Part shown: positions 35,747 through 43,074 of the stretch, one piece after another | How the letters are laid out: the number at the start of each line of letters is the position of its first letter | Numbering within the stretch: the stretch's first letter is position 1 | NCBI RefSeq assembly: GCF_038396845.1 | Contig: NZ_CP151587.1 | Location: 401,001 to 465,000, forward strand | Reading direction: 5' to 3' | DNA from: Gymnodinialimonas sp. 57CJ19 | GTDB taxonomy: Bacteria; Pseudomonadota; Alphaproteobacteria; Rhodobacterales; Rhodobacteraceae | Length of the DNA: 64,000 bases | Notes under the pieces: generated by a model | What the model was told of the DNA's origin: nothing | The model's input: only the letters and a program-made list of their open reading frames with translations | The model's database searches: none | Translations under genes and position numbers: made by a program

Positions 35747-36739
35747 TCAGACCCCGCCATAATCAACGGCAGTGCGCTGGCCGGTTTCGGCAGCCTTTGC
35801 GACAGCCTCGGCCACCGCCAGAGATTTCACACCGTCGACGCCGTCCGCTGCGGGCCTTCCCTCACCGGCGCAGGCCTTGGTGAACAGGTCCACGGCACGG
35901 TCATAGAGACCGTGGGTCGCGTATTCGACGGCTTGCTCGCCGCCCTCGAACCGCAAGGTGACCTCACCCACCGGCTGCTGCGTCATGACGCCCCGCGCGA
36001 TGATCGAGCCTTCGGTGCCATGCACCTCGATCCCCGATCCGGCGAAGCGGTGGGTGAAGCTTTCGTGAGTGTGAACCATCGCGCCCGAGGGCATGGACCA
36101 GACCGACATAGCGCTGTCTTCCACCCCTTGGCCCATGCCGCTCGCGGTCTTCATGGCGACCACATCCACCGGGTCTTCGCCCAGATGGAAGCGCACGGTA
36201 TCGGCGTCGTGGACGGTGATATCGGGGATGACGCCACCGCCAGCGGCGGGATTGTCGATGCGCCAGCCTTGCAGGTGCGGCGGCAGGTGGACCGCGTGGA
36301 AGACGCGCACGGACAAGACGGTGCCGATGCGGCCCGTCTCGATCAATTCGCGGATCGCCAGATGGCTGCCGGCGTTGCGAAGGTGGTGGTTGGTGCCAAA
36401 GGTAACGCCCGCCGCTTGCGCCGCGTTCACCATGGTCACGGCATCGGCAACGCTCATCGCCAGAGGCTTTTCACACAGCACGTGCTTGCCCGCCTTGATC
36501 GCGGCCATGGCTTGGGGCAGGTGCTTTTCGTTGGTGGTAGAGATGTAGACCGCATCCACCCCGTCCATCGCCGCCTCCAGATCGGTCACGCCTTTGCCGA
36601 TGGCGTGGGTCTTGGCGTAGCTGGCGGCGCGGTCAGCGCTGGAGCTGAGGACCGTTGCCGCCTCCCCGCCTGAGGCGCGAATGGCTCCGATCATATGCTC
36701 TGCCGCGATGGTACTCGCCCCGATCAATCCCCAACGCAT
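35747..36739 (-). CDS. Gfo/Idh/MocA-family oxidoreductase
   Basis: A 330-residue NAD(P)-dependent dehydrogenase. The Rossmann start WGLIGASTIAAEHM (about residues 3-16) has GxxxIA in place of the usual GxGxxG, the EKP motif is in HVLCEKPLAMS (about 90-100), and a conserved His-containing DITVHDADTVRF block is near 175-186. The family oxidises inositols, sugars and related polyols. The ATG at 36739 fits the Rossmann start. It is first in its operon, with two operators 18 to 57 bases upstream. Confidence 0.88.
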   Translation of the reverse strand: MRWGLIGASTIAAEHMIGAIRASGGEAATVLSSSADRAASYAKTHAIGKGVTDLEAAMDGVDAVYISTTNEKHLPQAMAAIKAGKHVLCEKPLAMSVADAVTMVNAAQAAGVTFGTNHHLRNAGSHLAIRELIETGRIGTVLSVRVFHAVHLPPHLQGWRIDNPAAGGGVIPDITVHDADTVRFHLGEDPVDVVAMKTASGMGQGVEDSAMSVWSMPSGAMVHTHESFTHRFAGSGIEVHGTEGSIIARGVMTQQPVGEVTLRFEGGEQAVEYATHGLYDRAVDLFTKACAGEGRPAADGVDGVKSLAVAEAVAKAAETGQRTAVDYGGV

Positions 36740-36757
36740 GATGCTCTCCCGACAAAA

Positions 36758-36796
36758 TTGGAACGTTCCTATTTCGCGATAATTGGAACGTTCCAC
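36758..36796. promoter_or_regulatory. Pair of LacI-type operators upstream of the Gfo/Idh operon
   Basis: Two copies of TTGGAACGTTCC at 36758-36769 and 36783-36794, with 25 bases between centres. Both differ from the 26232 palindrome only in their last one or two bases. They place this operon under the same LacI protein as the GMC operon, 10.5 kb away. Confidence 0.75.
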
Positions 36797-36815
36797 GGCC
36801 CATGTCAAGGCGCAG

Positions 36816-37901
36816 TCAGGACGCGGTCTGGGGTTTGGCGCAGCTTAGACCTGTCTCAAGATCGAAAAGATGCGCGGCTGAGGCGTCAATCTCGACCTGA
36901 AGCGTCGTCTTGGCCTGAATGTGAACTTGACCGGGCAATTGCATGGCAAAATCATCTGATCCCGACACGGCCCCGTAAACGAAGGTCTCTGTGCCCAATT
37001 GCTCTACCGCGCGCACGTGCAGGGGCACGCCTTCGCCGTCGGCGGGGTTGGTATGGCTTGGGCGCACGCCCAGTTCCACTGCTTGTCCGGGTCGGGTGTT
37101 GAAGCGGCTCTCGTCCAGCCCCACAAACGCCCCGCCTTCGGATACGAACATGCCGTTCTCGCCCATCGTGCCGCGGATGAAGTTCATCTTGGGCGACCCG
37201 ATGAAACCCGCCACAAAGCGGTTGGCGGGGGCGTTGAACAGCTGGAGCGGGGGGCCGAATTGTTCTAGACGCCCGGCACGCAAAACGGCGATCTTGTCGG
37301 CCATGGTCATGGCTTCCACCTGGTCGTGGGTCACGTAGACCATCGTGTTTCCAAGACGTTGATGTAGTTCGCTGATCTCGCCCCTTGTGGCGACGCGCAG
37401 TTCCGCGTCGAGGTTGGAGAGCGGCTCATCAAACAGGAATACGCGCGGCTCCCTCACCACGGCGCGACCGATGGCGACGCGCTGGCGCTGGCCACCCGAT
37501 AGCTGGCCGGGGCGGCGGTCGAGGTAGTCGTCGATCTGCAACATGCGGGCGGCTTCGCCCACGCGCTGGTCAATCTCGGCGCGGTCCATGCCGATGTTTT
37601 CCAGCCCGAACGACAGGTTATTGCGCACGGACATATGCGGATAAAGCGCGTAGCTTTGAAACACCATCGCCAGCCCGCGCTTGGAGGCGGCGACGTCGTT
37701 AAGCACCTCATCATCAATGGCAATCTCGCCCGATGTGATCGGCTCCAGCCCCGCGATCATCCGCAAAAGCGTGGATTTCCCGCAGCCCGAGGGGCCGACG
37801 AAAACGCAGAACTCGCCGGATTGCACGGTGATATCGACGCCGTGGATGACCTCCACCTCGCCGTAGGCTTTCTTCACATTGCGCAGTTCTAACAGGGCCA
37901 T
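36816..37901 (-). CDS. Sugar ABC transporter ATP-binding protein (UgpC/MalK type), second system
   Basis: A 361-residue ATPase with Walker [10 protein letters not shown] (about residues 37-45), signature [19 protein letters not shown] (about 134-152), Walker [14 protein letters not shown] (about 154-166), VTHD switch and a C-terminal TOBE domain. It closely resembles the first ATPase but is a distinct paralogue. It is last in the second sugar ABC operon, separated from the permease by about 120 bases of tandem repeats. The Gfo/Idh operators lie 20 bases beyond its stop. Confidence 0.92.
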   Translation of the reverse strand: MALLELRNVKKAYGEVEVIHGVDITVQSGEFCVFVGPSGCGKSTLLRMIAGLEPITSGEIAIDDEVLNDVAASKRGLAMVFQSYALYPHMSVRNNLSFGLENIGMDRAEIDQRVGEAARMLQIDDYLDRRPGQLSGGQRQRVAIGRAVVREPRVFLFDEPLSNLDAELRVATRGEISELHQRLGNTMVYVTHDQVEAMTMADKIAVLRAGRLEQFGPPLQLFNAPANRFVAGFIGSPKMNFIRGTMGENGMFVSEGGAFVGLDESRFNTRPGQAVELGVRPSHTNPADGEGVPLHVRAVEQLGTETFVYGAVSGSDDFAMQLPGQVHIQAKTTLQVEIDASAAHLFDLETGLSCAKPQTAS

Positions 37902-37915
37902 GGTTTAACTTTCTA

Positions 37916-38023
37916 TGCGCTATCGTTTCGCTACTTGAGGGCGGGTTTTCTTTTACGCCCTACCGCTTCGCTACTTGAGCGCGGGTTTTCTTTTACGCCC
38001 TACCGCTTCGCTACTTGAGGGCA
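37916..38023. repeat. 40-bp tandem repeat, 2.7 copies
   Basis: Units start at 37916, 37956 and 37996 with a period of 40 bases. The core is CGCCCTACCGCTTCGCTACTT followed by GAG(G/C)GCGGG and a T-rich GTTTTCTTTTA spacer; the third unit stops after the GAGGGC. Short arms GCCCT/AGGGC let each core fold. They lie between the second system's permease and ATPase. A related core occurs twice at 43006-43074. Confidence 0.8.
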
Positions 38024-38024
38024 T

Positions 38025-39461
38025 CTATTTCATGCCGGTATTCGCGATACCGGTGGTGATGTATTTCTGGAGGAACACGAAAACGAGCGTCGTGGGGATC
38101 AGCGACACGACCGTCATCGCAAGGCGGTAATGTTCCTGGCTGATATGCTCGCCGCGGAATTCCAGCAGACACAGTTGAATGGTGTAGGCGTCGGTATTGG
38201 TGGCGATGGCGACCATGGGAATGATCAGGTCGTTCCAGCGCCAGATCACGCTAAGGATTCCAAGCGCCGCAATGGCGGGAAGCGCGAGGGGCAGGACGAT
38301 GCGCCAGTAGACCTTCCATTCGGAGGCAGAGTCCATGCGGGCGGCCTCTAGCAGTTCATCGGGGATCGTCAGCATGTACTGGCGGAGCAGGAAGACGCCC
38401 GCGGGCGTGGCCGCGCCGGGGATGATGACGCCCCAGATACTGCCTGACAGCCCCGTCGCGTTGATCGCCTTGAACACCCCCACCAGAGTGATCGTGGCGG
38501 GCACCATGAGGGTGGCGAGGATCACGACGAGGAACAGCGTTTGGCCCTTGAACGTGTATTTCGACAGCGCAAAAGCGGCCATGGAGTTGATCAGCAGGGT
38601 CATCAGCGTCGCGATGACGGTGACGAGCACAGAGTTGGTAATGCAGGTCGCGAAGTCCACGTTGACGCCGTAAGCGGTGCCGGTGAGCGGCTCAGAGTAG
38701 TTGCCCCAGGACGGCGCGATGGTGCGGTTGGCGGTGACGCTTTCCGCAGGCAGGCGCACGACTTGGCTGGCGTCGCCATTAACCGCACGACCGGGGAAGA
38801 AGGCAGAGGACGCGTTGGGATTGGGGATCGCCCATTCCATGACCTCTCCGGTTTCGGGATGGGGCGCGGTCACAAGGGCTTGGGTGACGATGCGGTTGGG
38901 CTGATAGGGATCAACACCCAGATATTCGAGGATCAACCGCGCCTGATCGGGGGACAGAGACGCGGCGACGGAGTCCAGATCAAACGCTTCTCGCGCCTGC
39001 GGCGTCAACGCGCCGTAGCGGTTCAGCCATTCTGGCAGCCCCTCCTCGGCGATTTGCCTCCTCGCAGCTGCGGAGACTTGGCCAAGGTGCGAGCGTAGGG
39101 CGTAAAGCGCGTTGCCCTCGTATCCCGCCAGAAACCCGTTCACGTCTTGGGCGGCTTGTTCTTCGGCGCTCAGATCCGACCAGTTCAGCACCCAATCGGG
39201 CAGGTCCGCGATGATAAAGATCTCTCGCCCCTCGGGTCCATTCACGGTGGCCCGCGCCACGCGGTCGAAGTCGCCGGGTAGCAGCGACAGGTCCTGGCTT
39301 TCGATCTGGAACTGCGATTTGACCGAGTTCAGGCCAAGCCATACCACGGGAACAAGGATAATCAGGAAGCCGAAAATCAAGTAGGCGTAGGACAGCCAAT
39401 CCGTCCAGCTCAACTTGGCGCGACCGTTGGTGCGCGACAGGAAATCCCAAAGGGCGGTCAT
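38025..39461 (-). CDS. Sugar ABC transporter permease (MalG type) with a ~200-residue insertion
   Basis: A 478-residue permease, far longer than the usual 270-300. Membrane segment 1 (about residues 24-46) is followed not by a short loop but by about 200 soluble residues (about 50-247, rich in Ala, Glu and Asp, mostly helical in character), before the normal NYSEPLTGTAYG loop and the remaining segments. The EAA loop EAARMDSASEWKVYWRIVLPLALP is near residues 366-389. The topology puts the insertion in the periplasm, where it could touch the binding protein. No frameshift is needed; the frame is continuous. It overlaps the upstream permease by four bases. Confidence 0.88.
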   Translation of the reverse strand: MTALWDFLSRTNGRAKLSWTDWLSYAYLIFGFLIILVPVVWLGLNSVKSQFQIESQDLSLLPGDFDRVARATVNGPEGREIFIIADLPDWVLNWSDLSAEEQAAQDVNGFLAGYEGNALYALRSHLGQVSAAARRQIAEEGLPEWLNRYGALTPQAREAFDLDSVAASLSPDQARLILEYLGVDPYQPNRIVTQALVTAPHPETGEVMEWAIPNPNASSAFFPGRAVNGDASQVVRLPAESVTANRTIAPSWGNYSEPLTGTAYGVNVDFATCITNSVLVTVIATLMTLLINSMAAFALSKYTFKGQTLFLVVILATLMVPATITLVGVFKAINATGLSGSIWGVIIPGAATPAGVFLLRQYMLTIPDELLEAARMDSASEWKVYWRIVLPLALPAIAALGILSVIWRWNDLIIPMVAIATNTDAYTIQLCLLEFRGEHISQEHYRLAMTVVSLIPTTLVFVFLQKYITTGIANTGMK

Positions 39462-40519
39462 CGGGCGTTCCTTCCGCTGAGGAAGATTTGGATGATCGAG
39501 AAGATCGCCAACGCGCCTGCAACGATAAGCGAAGCCGTCGCCGCGATGCCAAGCCCGTTGGGCGTTGGGTTCCCGCGCAGGCCTGCGGTCTCGAAGATGT
39601 AGGCGACGATGGAGATCCAGCCGACCTGCATGGCGTAAAGCTCCTCAAACGCCTGGAATGCCTTGATAAGCGACAAGACGGTGACGACCAGTAGCGTCGG
39701 CATCAACAGCGGCAGAGTGATCTTGCGCAAGACCCGCCAAGGCGACGCGCCGTCCATCTCGGCGGCTTCATAGAGATCCGAGGGGATCGCTTGCAGGCCT
39801 GCCAGAAGGATCAGCATGTAGAAGCCCAGATGCGCCCAAGTGAACACGAAGACGGACCAGAACATCGTCCACGCAGGGTCCACCAGCCATTGGATCGGTT
39901 CCTCGATCCAGCCCCATTCCATCAGGGTGATTGACAGCACGCCTTGGCGTTTCAGGATCAGCGTCCACAGAAAGCCGACAACGACGGGCGACAACATGAC
40001 GGGGTAAAAGAAGATCGAGCGCCACAGGCCACGGGCCACGATATCGCGGTTCAGCACCAGCGCGGTAATCAGTGAGAACAGCACCATGATCGGCACCTGA
40101 AAGATCACGAACACGCTCGTGTCCATGACGGCGCGGTAGAATTGGTCGTCCTCCAGATTGGGATTACCGGTGTCAATCTGCGTTTCAGCCAACAGGCGTT
40201 GCCAGTTATCCGTGCCGGCAAAGGGGCGATCCGCGAAGTTGATGGATTGGCCCTCGGTCACCGAGAAGCCCACGTTGATGAACAACGGCGCGAAGGTGAA
40301 AACGCCGAAAACCAAGAGGTTAGGTAGCAGGAAAAGATACGGCAAAGGCCCGTGACCGCGCATCTTCTGGGCCAGCTCAATCGGCCAGCCTAGCACGGCC
40401 ATGGCGCGAGAGCCGAGGGTGCCGGAGGGGCGGGCAATGACCGCCCCCACGATGAGGTAAACAAGGAAAGCCAAGGGCCAGGACGAACCTGCGAAGGCAT
40501 TCTCAATCGCCGTCCACAT
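39458..40519 (-). CDS. Sugar ABC transporter permease (MalF type), second system
   Basis: A 353-residue permease with an extra N-terminal hydrophobic segment (about residues 13-30) ahead of the usual six. The EAA loop is EAAEMDGASPWRVLRKITLPLLMP (about residues 252-275). The start lies 21 bases after the binding-protein gene. It pairs with the permease that carries the large insertion. Confidence 0.9.
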   Translation of the reverse strand: MWTAIENAFAGSSWPLAFLVYLIVGAVIARPSGTLGSRAMAVLGWPIELAQKMRGHGPLPYLFLLPNLLVFGVFTFAPLFINVGFSVTEGQSINFADRPFAGTDNWQRLLAETQIDTGNPNLEDDQFYRAVMDTSVFVIFQVPIMVLFSLITALVLNRDIVARGLWRSIFFYPVMLSPVVVGFLWTLILKRQGVLSITLMEWGWIEEPIQWLVDPAWTMFWSVFVFTWAHLGFYMLILLAGLQAIPSDLYEAAEMDGASPWRVLRKITLPLLMPTLLVVTVLSLIKAFQAFEELYAMQVGWISIVAYIFETAGLRGNPTPNGLGIAATASLIVAGALAIFSIIQIFLSGRNAR

Positions 40520-40540
40520 CGGCCTGACCCTTTCCCAGCC

Positions 40541-41809
40541 TTATTCCGCGATCTGCGCGGCAACATCCGCGTCGATGGCGGCCAGAGCGTCATCCAAGGA
40601 CATTTCGCCCGTGATAACCTGCGTGATGTAATCTGGCACAACGCCGTAGATCACGAAGTTCTGGGGATAGCCGATGAACGTATAGGCCTGTGGAGTGGTT
40701 TCCGCGGCAACGCCGATGGACCCTGCAAAGGTCGACAGTGCCTGCGCAACGGTTGGGTCGGCATCGCCGTAGTCAACACCAGATGCCTGAAGGCCCTGAT
40801 GCGCGGTGATCGAAAGCGTCTCGGCCGCGACACGCTCTGCGTTATCGGCCTGAGCGAGATAGGCAATCCATGCCGCTGCTGCCTCTGGATGCTCGGTGGA
40901 TTCGAACGCCACAACACCGGCACCGCCGGGCATTGCGCCACAACCGCCGGGGCCACAAGGCGCCGGCACCGCACGCCATTCAAAGTCTGTGATGTTCTCG
41001 GCATAGTTGCCGATCATCCACGAGCCAGACATGTGCATGGCGACAGATCCATCAAGGAACAATGGCGCGGCGTTGCGGAACGCTGTGCCTGTACCTGCGG
41101 GCCAACCGTCGGCGGGCATCAGGCCGGATTCGTGCCAACCCACAAAGGTTTCTGCATAGGCGCGGAAGCCATCGTCCACGAGGATCGGCTCTCCTGCGTC
41201 GTCAAAGAACTGCGCCCCATACGAGAACGCTGGCCCCGCCCAACGGTGCGCGGTCCGATCCATTGCTAAAGCCGCATCCATGCCGAGCGTCTCTTGCACT
41301 TCCTCTAGGGCGGCAGCCCAATCATCCCACGTCGCGCCATCGCCGGGCATGTCCACGCCCGCGTCGTCGAACATGGTAGCGTTCACGAAGGGGCCGGTCA
41401 CGGTCAACTGCGAAGGCCAAGCGTAAATGCCCCGATCTTCGCCACCGGGCGCACGATACCATGGAAGAGCCGCGCCGTAGTTTTCTTCGAAATATGCGGC
41501 GTCCACATAGGGCGTCAGGTCAAGGTAATAGGGGTTCAGACCGCCTGTGTTGGTAATGCGTGCCACATCAGGGGCGGCGCCTGTTTGCAGCTGGTTTTCC
41601 AACTGATCGCGGATCACTTCATAGCTGACGGTATCCACGACAACATTGTGACCTGTCTCGGCGTTAAAGGTTTCCGCGATCGACGCGTAGACATCGCATT
41701 CGTTGCCATCTTGGTAGCACAGGAACGTGATATCATCAGCAGAAGCGGTGCCTGCCGCCATCAAGGCAGTCGCAGCACAAGTAAGCCGCAGTGTGTGCAG
41801 TTTGGTCAT
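40541..41809 (-). CDS. Sugar ABC transporter substrate-binding protein, second system
   Basis: A 422-residue extracellular solute-binding protein (family 1). The signal peptide KLHTLRLTCAATALMAAGTASA is followed by DDITFLCYQDGNECDVYAS. LETQL-like LENQLQTGAAPDVARI (about residues 72-87) and GSWMIGNYAENI (about 263-274) are family patterns. Six Cys in the mature part (for example CYQDGNEC and PCGPGGCG) are unusual and may form disulfides. The ATG at 41809 follows a GGAGGATTCC ribosome-binding site. It heads the operon; a tandem direct repeat lies about 190 bases upstream. Confidence 0.88.
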   Translation of the reverse strand: MTKLHTLRLTCAATALMAAGTASADDITFLCYQDGNECDVYASIAETFNAETGHNVVVDTVSYEVIRDQLENQLQTGAAPDVARITNTGGLNPYYLDLTPYVDAAYFEENYGAALPWYRAPGGEDRGIYAWPSQLTVTGPFVNATMFDDAGVDMPGDGATWDDWAAALEEVQETLGMDAALAMDRTAHRWAGPAFSYGAQFFDDAGEPILVDDGFRAYAETFVGWHESGLMPADGWPAGTGTAFRNAAPLFLDGSVAMHMSGSWMIGNYAENITDFEWRAVPAPCGPGGCGAMPGGAGVVAFESTEHPEAAAAWIAYLAQADNAERVAAETLSITAHQGLQASGVDYGDADPTVAQALSTFAGSIGVAAETTPQAYTFIGYPQNFVIYGVVPDYITQVITGEMSLDDALAAIDADVAAQIAE

Positions 41810-41996
41810 TGGAATCCTCCCATAGAGTCCATCTGGTGGTCCTGTATTTTTCGTCTTTTGCGTGACGATAGAAGACATGCGAGCTCTCCGTCCACAGGTT
41901 ATCGAAGGCCCTATTTTCGCGGCTCAACGCGGAACGTGAGAGGGATATAACAATCCCCCCGCTCAGGGGCGTTTGGCGTTGCTGAGGGGCTTTGGG

Positions 41997-42018
41997 GGTA
42001 TATCAATGGTATATCAAT
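41997..42018. promoter_or_regulatory. Tandem 11-bp direct repeat upstream of the second sugar ABC operon
   Basis: GGTATATCAAT occurs twice without a gap (41997-42007, 42008-42018), one helical turn apart. On the operon's strand it reads ATTGATATACC twice, a form seen in sites of GntR-type regulators. It may control the sugar ABC operon or lie in the end region of the MarR gene by chance. Confidence 0.4.
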
Positions 42019-42089
42019 TTGCGTTCAGTAATTTTCGCGGCACGAGGCAAATTTTCGTCCGATTTCGCGAAAGCGCGATTCGCTCGGCC

Positions 42090-42527
42090 TCAAGGCGCGG
42101 GATCTGACAGTACCAGAAGCGCCCGGCGCAGGGCCTCGACCTCGGCGGGATCAAGGCGCGCCAACAGCTTGGCGTCGAACCCTTCTGCGGCGCGGCTCAG
42201 ATCCTTGAACGCGGCGTTTCCGGCGGGGGTCAGGGATAGAACCTCGATCCGGCGGTCGGCGTCACTGGGGCGCCGGGTGAGGAAGCGTTTCTCGGCCAGG
42301 GCGGCAACCGCGCGGCTGACCTTGGTCTTGTGGATCGAGGCCTTTTCGCAAATCTGCTTTGCCGAAAGTTCGCCGTAGCACCCCAGATGAAACAGCACCC
42401 GCCATTCGGCCCTCAACATGCCGTAGCGCGACCGATAGTAGGCCTGAAATTCCCGGCTCGATGCCTCGGCCGCCTGGTTCAGCAGGTAGGGAAGGAATCG
42501 CGACGGGTGGAAGGCTTGCTCGGTCAT
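42090..42527 (-). CDS. MarR-family transcriptional regulator
   Basis: A 145-residue winged-helix regulator. Dimer helix at the N-terminus (PYLLNQAAEASSREFQ), recognition helix within ASIHKTKVSRAVAALAEKRF (about residues 63-82) and the wing RRPSDADRRIEVLSLTPAG (about 85-103) with the DRR motif are clear. Targets are unknown. It is divergent from the 59-residue small gene; an inverted repeat GACACT-N9-AGTGTC (42629-42649) in between is a possible operator. Confidence 0.88.
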   Translation of the reverse strand: MTEQAFHPSRFLPYLLNQAAEASSREFQAYYRSRYGMLRAEWRVLFHLGCYGELSAKQICEKASIHKTKVSRAVAALAEKRFLTRRPSDADRRIEVLSLTPAGNAAFKDLSRAAEGFDAKLLARLDPAEVEALRRALLVLSDPAP

Positions 42528-42628
42528 GGGGATGGATTAGCAGCAGATCGGCTTAAAGGCGACTGCCCGAAGTCAGGGGCGCTGCGGGCCGGAAATGGAT
42601 ACGCCCCAGTGAAACAAGGAGCACTGCG

Positions 42629-42649
42629 GACACTTTTAATCGGAGTGTC
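42629..42649. promoter_or_regulatory. Inverted repeat between the MarR gene and the small gene
   Basis: GACACT and AGTGTC arms are separated by nine bases. Position between two divergent genes and arm size fit a MarR-type operator, but many such repeats occur by chance. Confidence 0.3.
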
Positions 42650-42786
42650 GTGGAAAGTCTCAATTTCCCCAAATCCAATCACAGTTTTGACCCGGCCTAG
42701 GCCCGGTTTGCGCCATCTGATTGATGGAGAAAAGCTTAACACCGCACAGAGAGCGGTCCGCAAACAGAATAACAAGGAGACACAGA

Positions 42787-42966
42787 ATGTTGGAAACAAC
42801 AGATTACACCGCGCCGCAGCCCGTCTTTCCGACAATGGAACTGACCGAAGTCGCGAACACCGCCAAGCCCGCCCCCACGCACGGCCCCTATGACTGGGCC
42901 GCAGATGCCTACGGTGCCGATAGCTTCGTGTTCCGCGCCCCGGCAGAGGTTGTGGTGGGACAGTAG
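42787..42966 (+). CDS. Hypothetical 59-residue protein
   Basis: A small protein with a strong AAGGAG ribosome-binding site nine bases before the ATG and a hairpin just after the stop, so it is likely real. It is rich in Pro, Ala and Thr, has no Cys, no hydrophobic segment and no family I know. Aromatic residues cluster in HGPYDWAADAYGADSFVFRAP (in about residues 34-53). It is divergent from the MarR gene and convergent with the taurine-type ABC permease. Confidence 0.55.
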   Translation: MLETTDYTAPQPVFPTMELTEVANTAKPAPTHGPYDWAADAYGADSFVFRAPAEVVVGQ

Positions 42967-42968
42967 AA

Positions 42969-42999
42969 AGGCGCTGGCCCGTATCCGGGGCCAACGCCT
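42969..42999 (+). terminator. Hairpin after the 59-residue gene
   Basis: A 12-bp stem with one mismatch (42969-42980 with 42988-42999) begins two bases after the stop codon. There is no T-run, so termination may be weak or Rho-assisted. Confidence 0.55.
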
Positions 43000-43005
43000 G
43001 TGCTT

Positions 43006-43074
43006 ATTCCGCTACCGCCTGACGGCTGCTTGAGCGCCGGTTCATGCGCTACCGCCTTCGGCTACTTGAGCGCT
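43006..43074. repeat. Two copies of the CGCTACCGC...CTACTTGAGCGC element
   Basis: Copies at about 43010-43036 and 43047-43074 share CGCTACCGCCT, GGCT and (A/G)CTTGAGCGC with each other and with the tandem repeat at 37916. GCGCT/AGCGC arms let each fold. The second runs into the stop codon of the ABC permease. At both places in the window the element hugs the 3' end of an ABC permease gene. Confidence 0.65.

Noticed and set aside
37916..38023. 40-bp repeats as a CRISPR array
   Set aside because: The repeated part and the spacer-like part are both alike in all units, only three units exist and no cas gene is near.
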